The position numbers were made by a program, and so were the translations under genes. The notes beneath the pieces were generated by a model, which was not told the origin of the DNA, searched no databases, and worked only from the letters and a program-made list of their open reading frames with translations. Shown in pieces: positions 9,872 through 18,395 of a stretch of DNA of 39,244 bases (positions are counted from its first letter, which is position 1; the number at the start of each line of letters is the position of its first letter). Origin of the DNA: Mycobacterium sp. (GTDB taxonomy: Bacteria > Actinomycetota > Actinomycetes > Mycobacteriales > Mycobacteriaceae); NCBI GenBank assembly GCA_018401645.1, contig JAGYKK010000026.1, positions 1 through 39,244 of the forward strand. Direction: 5' to 3'.

Positions 9872-9931
9872 CGAGCAGACGCAAACTCGCACGTTTCGGG
9901 GAGCCAAACGTGCGAGTTTGCGTCCTGCTCG
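9872..9931 (+). terminator. Palindrome copy 2, hairpin after the AbiEi-like gene
   Basis: Begins 3 bases after the stop at 9868. Arms 9872-9896 and 9906-9931 carry the same CGCAAACTCGCACGTTT core and the same AGCAGA/TCCTGCT outer arms as the copy at 8813, with one extra C on the right and a loop of about 9 bases. There is no T tract. Probably a terminator or 3'-end hairpin, and part of a dispersed repeat family. Confidence 0.6.
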
Positions 9932-10017
9932 CGGGAGAAAGGGCGCGGGAGGGGCGCGGGAGAAGGGGGCAGCGGGAGGCGGGAGGGCGCGGGAGAAGGG
10001 GGCGGGATTTGGGGGGA
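9931..10017 (+). repeat. G-rich polypurine tract upstream of rplJ promoter
   Basis: About 87 bases almost entirely G and A on the plus strand with many G runs of three or more. It includes an 18-base direct repeat, GGCGCGGGAGAAGGGGGC, at 9953-9970 and 9986-10003. Such a run could form a G-quadruplex or triplex. It lies between the AbiEi-like gene's hairpin and the rplJ promoter. Confidence 0.65.
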
Positions 10018-10038
10018 CTGGCGCGCACGCGTTACCCT
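10009..10038 (+). promoter_or_regulatory. Candidate rplJL promoter
   Basis: TTGGGG (10009-10014), an 18-base spacer and TACCCT (10033-10038) fit a mycobacterial housekeeping promoter. A start near 10045 would place the whole L10-type leader in the transcript. Confidence 0.4.
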
Positions 10039-10044
10039 TGCCCG

Positions 10045-10216
10045 GTACCACCGAAGACCGTCGGTCACCACGCAAGTGGTTGAAGGTTCCGGACTCGTCT
10101 GTTGTTCTTCGCGCAAGCGGCTCATCAGATGCCCGGGCGGCCCACGCAGGGGACGAGGCTGCCGCATCGCGGTATTTTCACGCCCCGGCCATCTGCGCCG
10201 GGGCGTTCGTCGTTTC
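10045..10216 (+). ncRNA. L10-type ribosomal-protein leader of rplJL
   Basis: A transcribed leader of about 200 bases ahead of rplJ with paired segments (for example CCGAAGACCGTCGG, and later GCCCGGGCGGCCCACG). Actinobacterial rplJ genes carry an L10 leader in this position, to which the L10-L12 complex binds to repress its own synthesis. I assign it by position and look only; a covariance-model match was not possible here. Confidence 0.5.
10181..10215 (+). terminator. Attenuator-like hairpin in the rplJ leader
   Basis: CGCCCCGGC (10181-10189) and GCCGGGGCG (10197-10205) form a 9-bp perfect GC stem with a 7-base loop, followed by TTCGTCGTTT. It ends about 40 bases before the rplJ ATG. This has the build of an intrinsic terminator placed to act as an attenuator of rplJL. 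Confidence 0.55.
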
Positions 10217-10256
10217 CAGGCCCGGCCGGCGCACATCCATTCACGAGGAGGCAGGC

Positions 10257-10784
10257 ATGGCCAAGGCTGACAAGGTCACCGCGGTTGCCGAAATCTCTGA
10301 GCAGTTCAAGTCCTCGACGGCCACCGTGATCACCGAGTACCGCGGTCTGACGGTGGCCAACCTGGCGGAGTTACGCCGCTCACTGGGCGGGGTCGCCACC
10401 TACACCGTCGCCAAGAACACGTTGATCAAGCGGGCCGCGGCCGACGCCGGGATCGAGGGTCTCGACGACCTGTTCGCCGGACCGACAGCGATCGCGTTCA
10501 TCAACGGCGAGGCCGTCGACGCGGCCAAGGCGATCAAGAAGTTTGCCAAGGACAACAAGGCGCTCGTCATCAAGGGCGGTTACATGGACGGTCACTCGCT
10601 GACCGTCGCCGAGGTCGAGAAGATCGCCGATCTCGAGTCGCGGGAGGTGCTGCTGGCCAAGTTGGCCGGCGCGATGAAGGGCAACCAGGCCAAGGCGGTC
10701 GGACTGTTCAACGCACCACTGTCGCAGTTCGCTCGGCTCGCCGCCGCACTGCAGGAGAAGAAGGCCGGCGAAACCGCCGCTTAA
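10257..10784 (+). CDS. rplJ: 50S ribosomal protein L10
   Basis: A 175-aa L10 of the large-subunit stalk, which carries L7/L12 dimers and recruits translation factors. Recognisable parts are [20 protein letters not shown], the [17 protein letters not shown] and [15 protein letters not shown] segments of the globular N-domain, and a C-terminal helix ending in [13 protein letters not shown] that binds L12 dimers. The ATG at 10257 has a strong ribosome site (GAGGAGG) and marks the family N-terminus, although the frame is open far upstream. It is followed after 36 bases by rplL. Expression is probably controlled by the leader and hairpin just upstream. Confidence 0.97.
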   Translation: MAKADKVTAVAEISEQFKSSTATVITEYRGLTVANLAELRRSLGGVATYTVAKNTLIKRAAADAGIEGLDDLFAGPTAIAFINGEAVDAAKAIKKFAKDNKALVIKGGYMDGHSLTVAEVEKIADLESREVLLAKLAGAMKGNQAKAVGLFNAPLSQFARLAAALQEKKAGETAA

Positions 10785-10820
10785 AGCAACCGCATCAAAC
10801 ATTTACTGGAAGGAATCACC

Positions 10821-11221
10821 ATGGCAAAGCTCAACACCGACGAACTGCTCGACGCGTTTAAGGAAATGACCCTGCTCGAACTCTCGGAGTTCGTGAAGAA
10901 GTTCGAAGAGGTCTTTGAGGTCACCGCGGCCGCGCCGGTCGCCGTCGCCGCCGCCGGTGGGCTGCCGGGGCCCTGATTGTCGCGCCAGAGACACCCGCCG
11001 AGGAGCAGACCGAGTTCGACGTCATCCTCGAAGGTGCCGGCGAGAAGAAGATCGGCGTGATCAAGGTCGTTCGCGAGATCGTCTCCGGTCTGGGCCTCAA
11101 GGAGGCCAAGGACCTCGTCGATGGCGCTCCCAAGGCGCTGCTCGAGAAGGCCACCAAGGAAGCCGCCGAGGATGCCAAGGCCAAGCTCGAGGCCGCCGGC
11201 GCGACGGTCACCGTCAAGTAG
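10821..11221 (+). pseudogene. rplL: 50S ribosomal protein L7/L12, one frameshift
   Basis: The N-terminal dimerisation domain ([36 protein letters not shown]) is in the ATG frame. The Ala-rich hinge then runs into a false stop at about 10975. The rest of the protein ([20 protein letters not shown] to AAGATVTVK, ending TAG 11219-11221) is perfect in another frame. One base is therefore lost or two gained between about 10950 and 10975, in a G/C-rich run. L12 is essential and no second copy is seen, so this is almost surely a sequence error rather than a dead gene. The ribosome site is GGAAGGA, about 9 bases before the ATG. Confidence 0.93.
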
Positions 11222-11249
11222 GAAGTGCCACGCCTGGAAACCGGGCCGA

Positions 11250-11290
11250 AATCCCCTGCGAACCCACTGGTTCGCGGGGGATTTTCGTTT
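11250..11290 (+). terminator. Intrinsic terminator after rplL
   Basis: A 15-bp stem (AATCCCCTGCGAACC / GGTTCGCGGGGGATT, one G-T pair) with a 4-base loop CACT, followed by TTTTCGTTTGTT. It is a textbook terminator for rplJL and lies about 30 bases after the stop. Confidence 0.85.
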
Positions 11291-11386
11291 GTTGTCAAAC
11301 GTGAATAGGCCCACTGCCGGTGCGCTACAGTGACTCAAACCACAGGCGAGGTCCGGTGGCGAATCGTGTTGGCGGAAGGATCGCGC

Positions 11387-12385
11387 GTGGGCATCAGCAT
11401 CCAGGTCGAGGGACTGTCCAAATCATTCGGGTCTGCGAAGATCTGGGAGGACGTCACCCTCGACGTTCCGGCCGGTGAGGTCAGCGTGCTACTCGGGCCC
11501 TCCGGTACCGGCAAGTCAGTGTTCCTGAAGTCGCTCATCGGACTGCTGCGCCCCGAACGCGGCAAGATCATCGTCGACGGCACCAACATCATCGACTGCT
11601 CGTCCAAAGAGCTTTACGAGATCCGCACCCTGTTCGGCGTCATGTTCCAGGATGGTGCGTTGTTCGGGTCGATGAACATCTTCGACAACACCGCCTTCCC
11701 GTTGCGCGAGCACACCAAGAAGAAGGAAAGCGAGATCCGCGACGTCGTCATGGAAAAGCTCGGAATGGTGGGCTTGATCGGTGACGAGAACAAGTTCCCG
11801 GGCGAGATCTCCGGCGGCATGAAGAAGCGCGCCGGATTGGCCCGCTCGCTGGTGCTCGACCCGAAGATCATCCTGTGCGACGAGCCCGACTCCGGCCTGG
11901 ATCCGGTGCGTACCGCCTACCTGAGCCAGTTGCTCATCGACATCAACGCCCAGATCGACGCCACGATCCTGATCGTGACCCACAACATCAACATCGCCCG
12001 GACAGTGCCCGACAACATGGGGATGCTGTTCCGCAAGCACCTGGTGATGTTCGGCCCGCGCGAGGTGCTGCTGACCAGTGAAGAGCCGGTGGTCAAGCAG
12101 TTCCTCAACGGTCGCCGGCTGGGCCCGATCGGCATGTCCGAGGAGAAGGACGAGACGACGATGGCCGAAGAGCAGGCCATGATGGATGCCGGTCACAGCG
12201 ACGGCGGAGCCGACGAAGTCACGGGTGTGCCGCCGCAACTGGTCGCCACCCCGGGCATGCCGGATCGCCAGGCCGTCCACCGTCGCCAGGCCCGGGTGCG
12301 CGAGATTCTGCATACCCTGCCCCCGGCCGCTCAGGAGGCCATCCTCGACGACCTTGAGGGCACCCACCGGTTGCCGATGGCCTAG
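11387..12385 (+). CDS. mceG: Mce transport ATPase MceG (Mkl)
   Basis: A 332-aa ABC ATPase that powers Mce lipid/sterol import systems encoded elsewhere. Walker A is GPSGTGKS (37-44), the Q-loop is FQDGALF, the signature EISGGMKKRAGLA, and Walker B IILCDEPDSGLDP. The long C-terminal tail with QARVREILHTLP and AILDDLEGTHRLP is typical of mycobacterial MceG, which binds YrbE permeases. GTG 11387 (reading VGISIQVEGLSKSFG) is chosen because GGAAGGA lies 6 bases upstream. The same frame opens further up, at 11330. A GTG at 11320 in another frame reads VRYSDSNH, like the MRYSDS start of M. tuberculosis Mkl, so an upstream indel may hide a longer N-terminus. TACAGT at 11326 may be its -10. Confidence 0.93.
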   Translation: MGISIQVEGLSKSFGSAKIWEDVTLDVPAGEVSVLLGPSGTGKSVFLKSLIGLLRPERGKIIVDGTNIIDCSSKELYEIRTLFGVMFQDGALFGSMNIFDNTAFPLREHTKKKESEIRDVVMEKLGMVGLIGDENKFPGEISGGMKKRAGLARSLVLDPKIILCDEPDSGLDPVRTAYLSQLLIDINAQIDATILIVTHNINIARTVPDNMGMLFRKHLVMFGPREVLLTSEEPVVKQFLNGRRLGPIGMSEEKDETTMAEEQAMMDAGHSDGGADEVTGVPPQLVATPGMPDRQAVHRRQARVREILHTLPPAAQEAILDDLEGTHRLPMA

Positions 12386-12482
12386 TTTCACCGGTCCTCG
12401 ACCCATCCGCCGGCAGTGGCGTCGGTGGAGCAGAGGGCATCAACCAACCACGGGTATCGTGAAGGAAAAATCTAGGCCCGGG

Positions 12483-13088
12483 GTGCAAGACGTGGAAAAC
12501 GAGTCATATAGCGATGCGGTGCAGCCACCGCTTCCCGACGATGCCGATGACGCGAGCGGTGCTGTCGCGTCGACAACTCGCGGGACCATCCGCGCACAGG
12601 AGCCGGGAGTGACCCGGCCGCGCCCTGCCACCGTCGCCGAGGCACGGGCACGGGACAAGGCGCGCAAGGCGCGCGAAGTCGCCGAGCGGTTCGCCGCAGA
12701 GCAGGCCGCCAACGCGGAGCGCAAACGCAGCCAGAACAGGAATGCCCTGATGGGGGCGGTGGCCGTGGCCGGCCTGGTCGGGGCGGTGGCGCTGGGCTAT
12801 CAGGTGTTCAAGGCCGGACCTGAGGTCACGGCCAGCTGTGTGGATGAGAACAACGTGGTGGTGTCGGACAGCTATTGCGGGTCGGGGACTGCGGGCGTGG
12901 GTGGCGTTTTCATTTTTGCGGGTGCGCCGTACCGCTACTACTACGGCGGTGCGGCCGGCGGTGTGGGTACCGTCGCCACCGGAGGGAGCCTGACACAGCC
13001 CCGCGGCACCATCGCCAAGACCAAATCCGGCTCGTCGATCAGTCGCGGCGGCTTCGGGTCCTCCGGCGTGGGCAGCGCGGGCGGCTGA
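12483..13088 (+). CDS. YgiB/YjfM-like (DUF1190-type) membrane-anchored protein
   Basis: About 201 aa. An N-terminal cytoplasmic part with a basic coiled-coil helix (ARARDKARKAREVAERFAAE) precedes one transmembrane helix (ALMGAVAVAGLVGAVALGY). An outer domain follows with two cysteines (TASCVDENNVVVSDSYCGSG), a Tyr/Gly stretch (PYRYYYGGAAGG) and a C-terminal tail SSISRGGFGSSGVG. The RGGFG tail and Cys pair are those of Escherichia coli YgiB and YjfM. The next gene is YgiC-like, as in E. coli ygiBC, which strengthens the call. The start is uncertain: GTG 12483 is taken, but GTG 12459 and 12492 are in frame too. The stop abuts the next ATG. Function unknown; a role in the cell envelope is inferred. 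Confidence 0.65.
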   Translation: MQDVENESYSDAVQPPLPDDADDASGAVASTTRGTIRAQEPGVTRPRPATVAEARARDKARKAREVAERFAAEQAANAERKRSQNRNALMGAVAVAGLVGAVALGYQVFKAGPEVTASCVDENNVVVSDSYCGSGTAGVGGVFIFAGAPYRYYYGGAAGGVGTVATGGSLTQPRGTIAKTKSGSSISRGGFGSSGVGSAGG

Positions 13089-14252
13089 ATGCGTCGGGAA
13101 CACAGGGCTCCCCGGCCGGGTTGGGAGCAGATCGTCGCTGCCCAGGGCTTGTGCTTCGATGAGCCCGCCCGTTACGCCGACGGCTCGATTCGCCCCTACT
13201 GGGACGAGTCTGTGCACTACGTGTTCGACATGGACGAGGTGCTGTCCATGGAGGCCAGCGTCGAGGTCCTGCACTCGATGTGCCTGGAGGCGGTCGAGCA
13301 GGTGGTGCTCACCGAACGGTTCGCAGACTTCGGGCTGCCGGAGTGGTGCTGGGAGCCCATCGCGAAGTCCTGGCGGCGCAGCGACCCGCACGTGTACGGC
13401 AGGTTCGATCTGCGCTACGACGGCAAGCGCCCGCCGGTCCTGCTGGAGTACAACGCAGACACCCCGACCACGTTGCTCGAGGCCGCGATTTTGCAGTGGC
13501 ATTGGAAAACCGCCGTCTTCCCCGAGGACGACCAATGGAACTCACTGCACGAACGCCTGGTTGAACGCTGGCAGGAAATCCGGCTGCGACTGGCCGGTGA
13601 GGAAGTTCATTTCACGTGGTCGGCGGCCGACATGACGGGCGAGGACAACGTGACGCTGGCCTACATGCAGGAGTGTGCGGCCGAAGCGGGACTGAACACG
13701 GTGGCCCTGGCGATCGAGCAACTCGGTTATGACAGTGACCTCAACCGTTTCGTCGATCTTGAGGAGGCGCCGATCTCCTCGCTGTTCAAGCTCTACCCGT
13801 GGGAGTGGGTGCTCGACGACGAATTCGGCCGCCGCGCAGTGGATCTCCTGCCCGAAACCATGTGGGTGGAGCCGCTGTGGAAGACGCTGCTGAGCAATAA
13901 GGCGATCCTGGCGGTGCTGTGGCAGATGTATCCCGGGCACCCGAACCTGCTACCGACCTACCTCGACGAACCGAATGAGCTCATCGATTATCTGCGCAAA
14001 CCCAAACTCGGCCGCGAAGGCTCCAACATCACCATCGCGGTCCCCGAGTATCAGATGGAGACCGGCGGCGTCTACGGGGAGGAGGGCTATGTCTACCAGT
14101 TGTTCGACCCGCTACCGCGATTCGATGACATGCATCCATGCTTGGGGGCATGGATCGTCGGCGACGAGTCGGCCGGCCTGGGCATCCGCGAGAGTCCCGG
14201 CCTGATCACCGACAACATCTCAGCTTTTGTTCCACACCGCATTGAGAAATGA
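13089..14252 (+). CDS. Glutathionylspermidine synthase-like ATP-grasp ligase (YgiC/YjfC type)
   Basis: A 387-aa protein matching the length of E. coli YgiC. It has the C-terminal-domain hallmarks of glutathionylspermidine synthase: RFDLRYDGKRPPVLLEYNAD, TPTTLLEAA, the LYPWEWVLDDEFG segment, EPLWKTLLSNKAILAVLW, and KPKLGREGSNI near the ATP site. No N-terminal amidase domain is present, so it is a stand-alone ATP-dependent amide ligase. Mycobacteria make mycothiol rather than glutathione, so glutathione is unlikely as the substrate and the true acceptor is unknown. It starts directly at the stop of the YgiB-like gene and its TGA overlaps an ATG of the YjfL-like gene, so the three form one operon. 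No frame breaks. Confidence 0.85.
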   Translation: MRREHRAPRPGWEQIVAAQGLCFDEPARYADGSIRPYWDESVHYVFDMDEVLSMEASVEVLHSMCLEAVEQVVLTERFADFGLPEWCWEPIAKSWRRSDPHVYGRFDLRYDGKRPPVLLEYNADTPTTLLEAAILQWHWKTAVFPEDDQWNSLHERLVERWQEIRLRLAGEEVHFTWSAADMTGEDNVTLAYMQECAAEAGLNTVALAIEQLGYDSDLNRFVDLEEAPISSLFKLYPWEWVLDDEFGRRAVDLLPETMWVEPLWKTLLSNKAILAVLWQMYPGHPNLLPTYLDEPNELIDYLRKPKLGREGSNITIAVPEYQMETGGVYGEEGYVYQLFDPLPRFDDMHPCLGAWIVGDESAGLGIRESPGLITDNISAFVPHRIEK

Positions 14253-14269
14253 AACGAGAGGGAGTTGTG

Positions 14270-14719
14270 ATGCTGGCCGCCGCTTTGGAGCCCGGATACT
14301 GGTCGACCGTCGGCCAAGGCGTTTCGGCCATCGCGCTGTACACGATTGTCGGGGTGGCCCTGGTGGTGCTGGGCTTCTTCGTCATCGACTGGACCACACC
14401 GGGGCCGCTGCGGACGCTGGTGATGGCCGGTCGGCCGAACGCGGCCGCGATCGCCGCCGCCGGGGTGGTGTCCATCGCCCTGATCGTTGTCCTGACCATC
14501 TACTCATCCTCCGGCGACCTCATCCAGGGACTGTTGGGAACGCTGGTCTTCGGCGTCCTCGGACTCCTGGGCCAGGCGCTCTGCGTGCGGCTGATCGGCC
14601 TGGTCACCGGGATCGACATCGGCCGGGTGCTGGCGGCGGAGCGCTTCGTGCCCGAAGTGCTGGTTGTTGTCGCCGCGTATGTCGCTTTCGCCCTCATCAT
14701 CGGAGTTGCCATCCTGTAG
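14270..14719 (+). CDS. YjfL-like DUF350 membrane protein
   Basis: A small integral membrane protein with four predicted helices (ALYTIVGVALVVLGFFVIDW, AAAIAAAGVVSIALIVVLTI, LLGTLVFGVLGLLGQALCV, VLVVVAAYVAFALIIGVAIL), the DUF350 layout of two repeated helix pairs. The start at 14270 is chosen because AGAGGGAG lies 5 bases upstream. An ATG at 14249 overlapping the YgiC-like stop would add 7 residues. E. coli yjfL sits with yjfM (DUF1190) and yjfC (ligase), the same trio as here. Function is unknown; co-occurrence suggests it works with the ligase at the membrane. Confidence 0.8.
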   Translation: MLAAALEPGYWSTVGQGVSAIALYTIVGVALVVLGFFVIDWTTPGPLRTLVMAGRPNAAAIAAAGVVSIALIVVLTIYSSSGDLIQGLLGTLVFGVLGLLGQALCVRLIGLVTGIDIGRVLAAERFVPEVLVVVAAYVAFALIIGVAIL

Positions 14720-14803
14720 TGATCACCCGATCGGCTCATAGGGTTCGTGCCGGTCTACCGTCGCGGTACTGTTTGCCAGTTAGCTAATGAGAGGTATGTC
14801 CGC

Positions 14804-17800
14804 ATGAGTGATCGTCGGGTTTTGCTGGGTACGGGCGCGGTTCTGGTCGGAGTGGGTTCGGCCCTGATCTCCGGAACCGGAGTCGCCGTCGCCGACACCG
14901 CCGACTCCGACGCGGGCACCGCGTCATCGGCCTCCGCAACCGACTCGTCCGCCGCGGCCGAGTCCGCCGCCCCGGCCAGCACCCCACCGCGTCGCAGGAC
15001 CGCCGGTGCCACAGGTGCCACCAGGGAACCGGCCGCCGCGACCGCCAACAGCGCACCGGCCGCCGAACAGTCGGCCCCGGCGGCCACCCGCACGACCGTG
15101 CGGGCCGGCACCGAACGTGCACGACGGGCGGCGAGGAACATCTCGCCGGCGGCCAGGGCCGAGGCGCCCGCGCCCGTCAGCCCACCAGCCGCCCTGAGCC
15201 CGGTGGAGTTCGACGCCCCGACCCTGCCCACCGCGGCCCTCCCCGCCGCCGCGCAGGTTGCTGCCCCGGTCGCGGCGGTCGGCGCCCAGCGAACCCCCGT
15301 CACCCAGACCGTCGCAGCGGCGACTGCCGCCGCCGAACTGCCCGCGGCCTACGCCCCGCCCGCGCCCGCGCCGACGACGGCACTGCTACTCAACGCCATG
15401 ACCGCCCTCGGGTGGCGCCCCGGCGCCGACGTGGTGACCGCATTCCCGGCGGTCACCCCGGTGGCCAGTCCGCGCCAGACCGTCACCGCCGCCGCGGTGA
15501 TCGGGGCACCGCTGGTTGCGGGGGATCCGCCGGATCCCACGTTGCTGGCGGCGGCCGCGGTGATCGCCGACCCGCTGTTGCCCGGGGCCACCAATGGTGT
15601 GACCGGTGTGCAGGTCGGGCACTCCCGCCTGGAGATCCCGGGTGCCTTCATCGGCAATACCGTCGCCGCGGACTGGTATTTCCCGACTCAGGCCGACGGC
15701 ACCGTCGACGCCCAGGGTGTCATCTGGCTGCAGCACGGCTTCGGGGCCAGGAACATCTTCTATTCGGCGTTGGCCACCGACCTGGCGCAGCGGACCAACA
15801 GCATCGTGGTCGCACCGAATCTGTCGTCGCTGCCGTTCACCTTCTCCGGTGGCTGCCTGATCTGCTCCACCTCCCAGCAGGCCGTCGCAGACGTGTTCCT
15901 TGACCCCACCCGCGGCGCGCTGGTGACCAGTGCCCAGGACGCCGGCTACACCGGCGACGTCAGCGAACTGCTGGGCGCGTTCGTGTTGGCCGGGCACTCC
16001 GCGGGCGGCGGGTTCGCCATGGCGACGGCCGCGGACTACGTCACCGAGGGCAGCCCCATTCAAGACGCCCAACTGCTGGGTGTGCTGATGTTCGACGGTG
16101 TCTCCAACGGCACCTTCGATGGCACCTTCGATACCCAGATCGCCGCTCTGGACGACGCCGACATCCCGATCTATCAGATCGCCGCGCCCGCGCAGGCCTT
16201 CAACCTCTTCGGTGCAACCACCAATGCGCTGCTGGCGGCCCGGGAGGATCAGTTCAACGGTGCGGTGCTGGTGGGCGGATCGCATGTGGATTCGATGCTG
16301 GGCACCAACCCGCTGATCGACTTCGCCGCCCAACTAGTCACCAAGTTCTCACCTGCTGGCAGCACCGCGGCGGTCTATGCGCTCAGCAATGGCTGGATCA
16401 ACGACCTCTACGTCGGCGCGGGCCCGGATGCGCCGCAGTACGGCCTGTACTCCGCCGCCAACGGGCAGATCATCATGGGCAGCACCGCCGCGGTCAGCCT
16501 GCCCACCACGTTCGCCAACAACCTCTCCCCGTTGGACACCGTGCTCAAAAACGTGATCGACGCCATCGGGTCGATCTTCGGCCTGACCCCCGTTCCGCCG
16601 GTCAACACCGGGGCAACGGTGTCACCGGCTACGTAAAACCGCCGCTGTCCAACGGCGTCACCGGAGTACGGACCGGATCCTCGTCGCTGCTCATTCCCTC
16701 CGGGGAAAACGGGGTCAGCGGCCTCGCAAGCTGGTATTTCCCGACCCAGGCCGACGGCTCGGTGCAGGCCAACGGCTTGATCTGGCTGCAGCACGGTAGT
16801 AGTCGCGGCCTGCAGGTGCCGTTGAACCTGGCGTATACGGCCCTCGCGTTGGCGCTGGCCCAGGAAACCAACAGCATCGTGGTGGCACCGGCGGACTATG
16901 GCACCCCGTTCGACCGGGATGCCGCCGCCGAGATGTTCCTCGGCGACCGGACCGAACTGAACGTCAGCGCCAACGCGGCCGGTTACTTCGGGACGCTGCC
17001 GCAGACGTTTATCCTCACCGGGCATTCCGCGGGCGGCGGGTTCGCCACCGCGGTCGCCGCGACGATCGTTGAGAACGATTACCCCGCAAAGGACGACCTG
17101 CTCGGCGTGGTGATGTTCGACGGCTTCTCGCGCCCACCGGCTTTCCTTGAACAGTTGGAATTGCTTAAGGCCGCCGACAAGCCCGTCTATCAGATCGCCG
17201 CCCCGCCGCAAAGTCCAGGGAACGCCTGGGGTCTGGCCACCGAGGCAATGCTGGACGTATATGACAACCAATTCTTCGGTGTGCAGATCGACGCCGGCTC
17301 GCACAACGACGCACTCGGCGGCACCGATTTCCTCGCCTTCCTGGCGAACGAGATCATTCCGTTCATCGGCTACCGGCCGTCCCCGCCCGGGGGTAAGGCC
17401 GCATTGCGCACCTTCGCCACCGGCTGGATTAACGATCTCTACGCCGACAAGGACCCGACCGATCCGGTCTACGGCATCTACGGTCCGAACTATGTTGCGC
17501 CGGACCCCTTCAATCCGGCCGGATACAACCAGGCCATCGTGATGGGCGAAGCCGGGGCGACAACCCTGCCCGCGCCGCCGCCGGTGGTAGTCGACGCCGA
17601 CCTGCCACCGAATCAGAACTACCTGGGCACCTGGTACGAGCAGGGCAGCGTCCGCCAGTTCTTCTCCCTCGGCCTGGTGAACACCACCGCAACCTACAGC
17701 CTCAATCCCGACGGGTCGATCAAGGTGGAGAACTCCGGCAACTACTTCTTCAACAACGGTCCACAGTCCTCCATCACCGGATCGGCGGTGCCGGTCAACG

Positions 17801-18102
17801 CCGACAACACCCGGCTCAGCGTCGGCTTCTTCTTCGGCCAGCCCAGCGCTGAGGAACCGGGCAACTACTGGATCCTGGATTACGCACCCGACTACTCCTG
17901 GGCCATCGTCGGCGACCCGGACGGCACCTCGGGCTTCATCCTGACTCGCGACAAGATCGTCGACCAGGACTTCTATGACACCCTGGTCGACCGGGCCTAC
18001 CAGCTTGGCGTGAACCGCAACATCATCCGCACCCAGCAGTTCCCGGCCCCGGCCGCCGTCCTGCCCGGCCCGGCCACCTTGGCAAGCCGCTCCGCCCTCT
18101 AG
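14804..18102 (+). pseudogene. Secreted tandem alpha/beta-hydrolase-lipocalin protein, one frameshift
   Basis: About 1,100 codons. The signal peptide (MSDRRVLLGTGAVLVGVGSA, cleavage near VAVA) is followed by an Ala/Pro/Ser/Thr linker to about residue 265. Hydrolase domain 1 (from GVTGVQVGHSRLEIPG) has WLQHGFGARN and the elbow GHSAGGG. Hydrolase domain 2 (from GVTGVRTGSSSLLIP) has the parallel WLQHGSSRG and GHSAGGG. The C-terminal part is a lipocalin (NYLGTWYEQGSVRQFF, with YWILDYAPDYSWAIVGDP) like bacterial Blc. The first frame stops at 16636; the second is open through VNTGGNGVTGYVKPPLSNGV if one G is restored in the G run near 16611, so an indel is likely. The ATG at 14804 has GAGAGG 8 bases upstream and a possible -10 TACTGT at 14767. 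Both active-site serines are present; a lipid or ester substrate outside the membrane is inferred. Confidence 0.72.
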
Positions 18103-18139
18103 TCGCGGTTCACAGATCGGGCACTTGCCGCATTAGTGC

Positions 18140-18152
18140 TACGGTGTCGCAC
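18140..18152 (+). promoter_or_regulatory. Leaderless -10 box of the VapBC-type pair
   Basis: TACGGT (18140-18145), then seven bases, then ATG 18153. There is no ribosome site. The spacing equals that of the leaderless starts at 3189 and 20723. Confidence 0.5.
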
Positions 18153-18395
18153 ATGGAGGTCGGTGTGCGTGATCTACGCAATCGGACGAGCCGTGTAATT
18201 GATGCGGTCAGGGCCGGGGAGCGGGTAACTCTCACGGTTCACGGGGAACCGGTCGCCGACATCGTGCCGCATCGTCGCTGCGCCCGCTGGCTGTCCGGAG
18301 AGCGTTTACGCAACGAGCTCGCCGAACGCTCGGCCGATGCCCTGCTGACCGATGAACTCGATGACCTTGCCGGTCAGACCCTCGATGACCTGTGA
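18153..18395 (+). CDS. Phd/YefM-type antitoxin (VapB role)
   Basis: An 80-aa antitoxin. MEVGVRDLRNRTSRVIDAVR and the following GERVTLTVHGEPVADIVP are the Phd/YefM DNA-binding fold. The acidic C-terminus (LLTDELDDLAGQTLDDL) is the usual toxin-neutralising tail. ATG 18153 follows a -10 box by seven bases, so the mRNA is probably leaderless; an in-frame GTG at 18144 is less likely. The stop overlaps the toxin's GTG (GTGA), giving coupled translation. It most likely represses its own promoter together with the toxin. Confidence 0.88.
   Translation: MEVGVRDLRNRTSRVIDAVRAGERVTLTVHGEPVADIVPHRRCARWLSGERLRNELAERSADALLTDELDDLAGQTLDDL

Noticed and set aside
8821..9931. CRISPR-like reading of the two palindromes
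   Set aside because: Only two copies 1 kb apart with a gene between; no spacer array and no cas genes.
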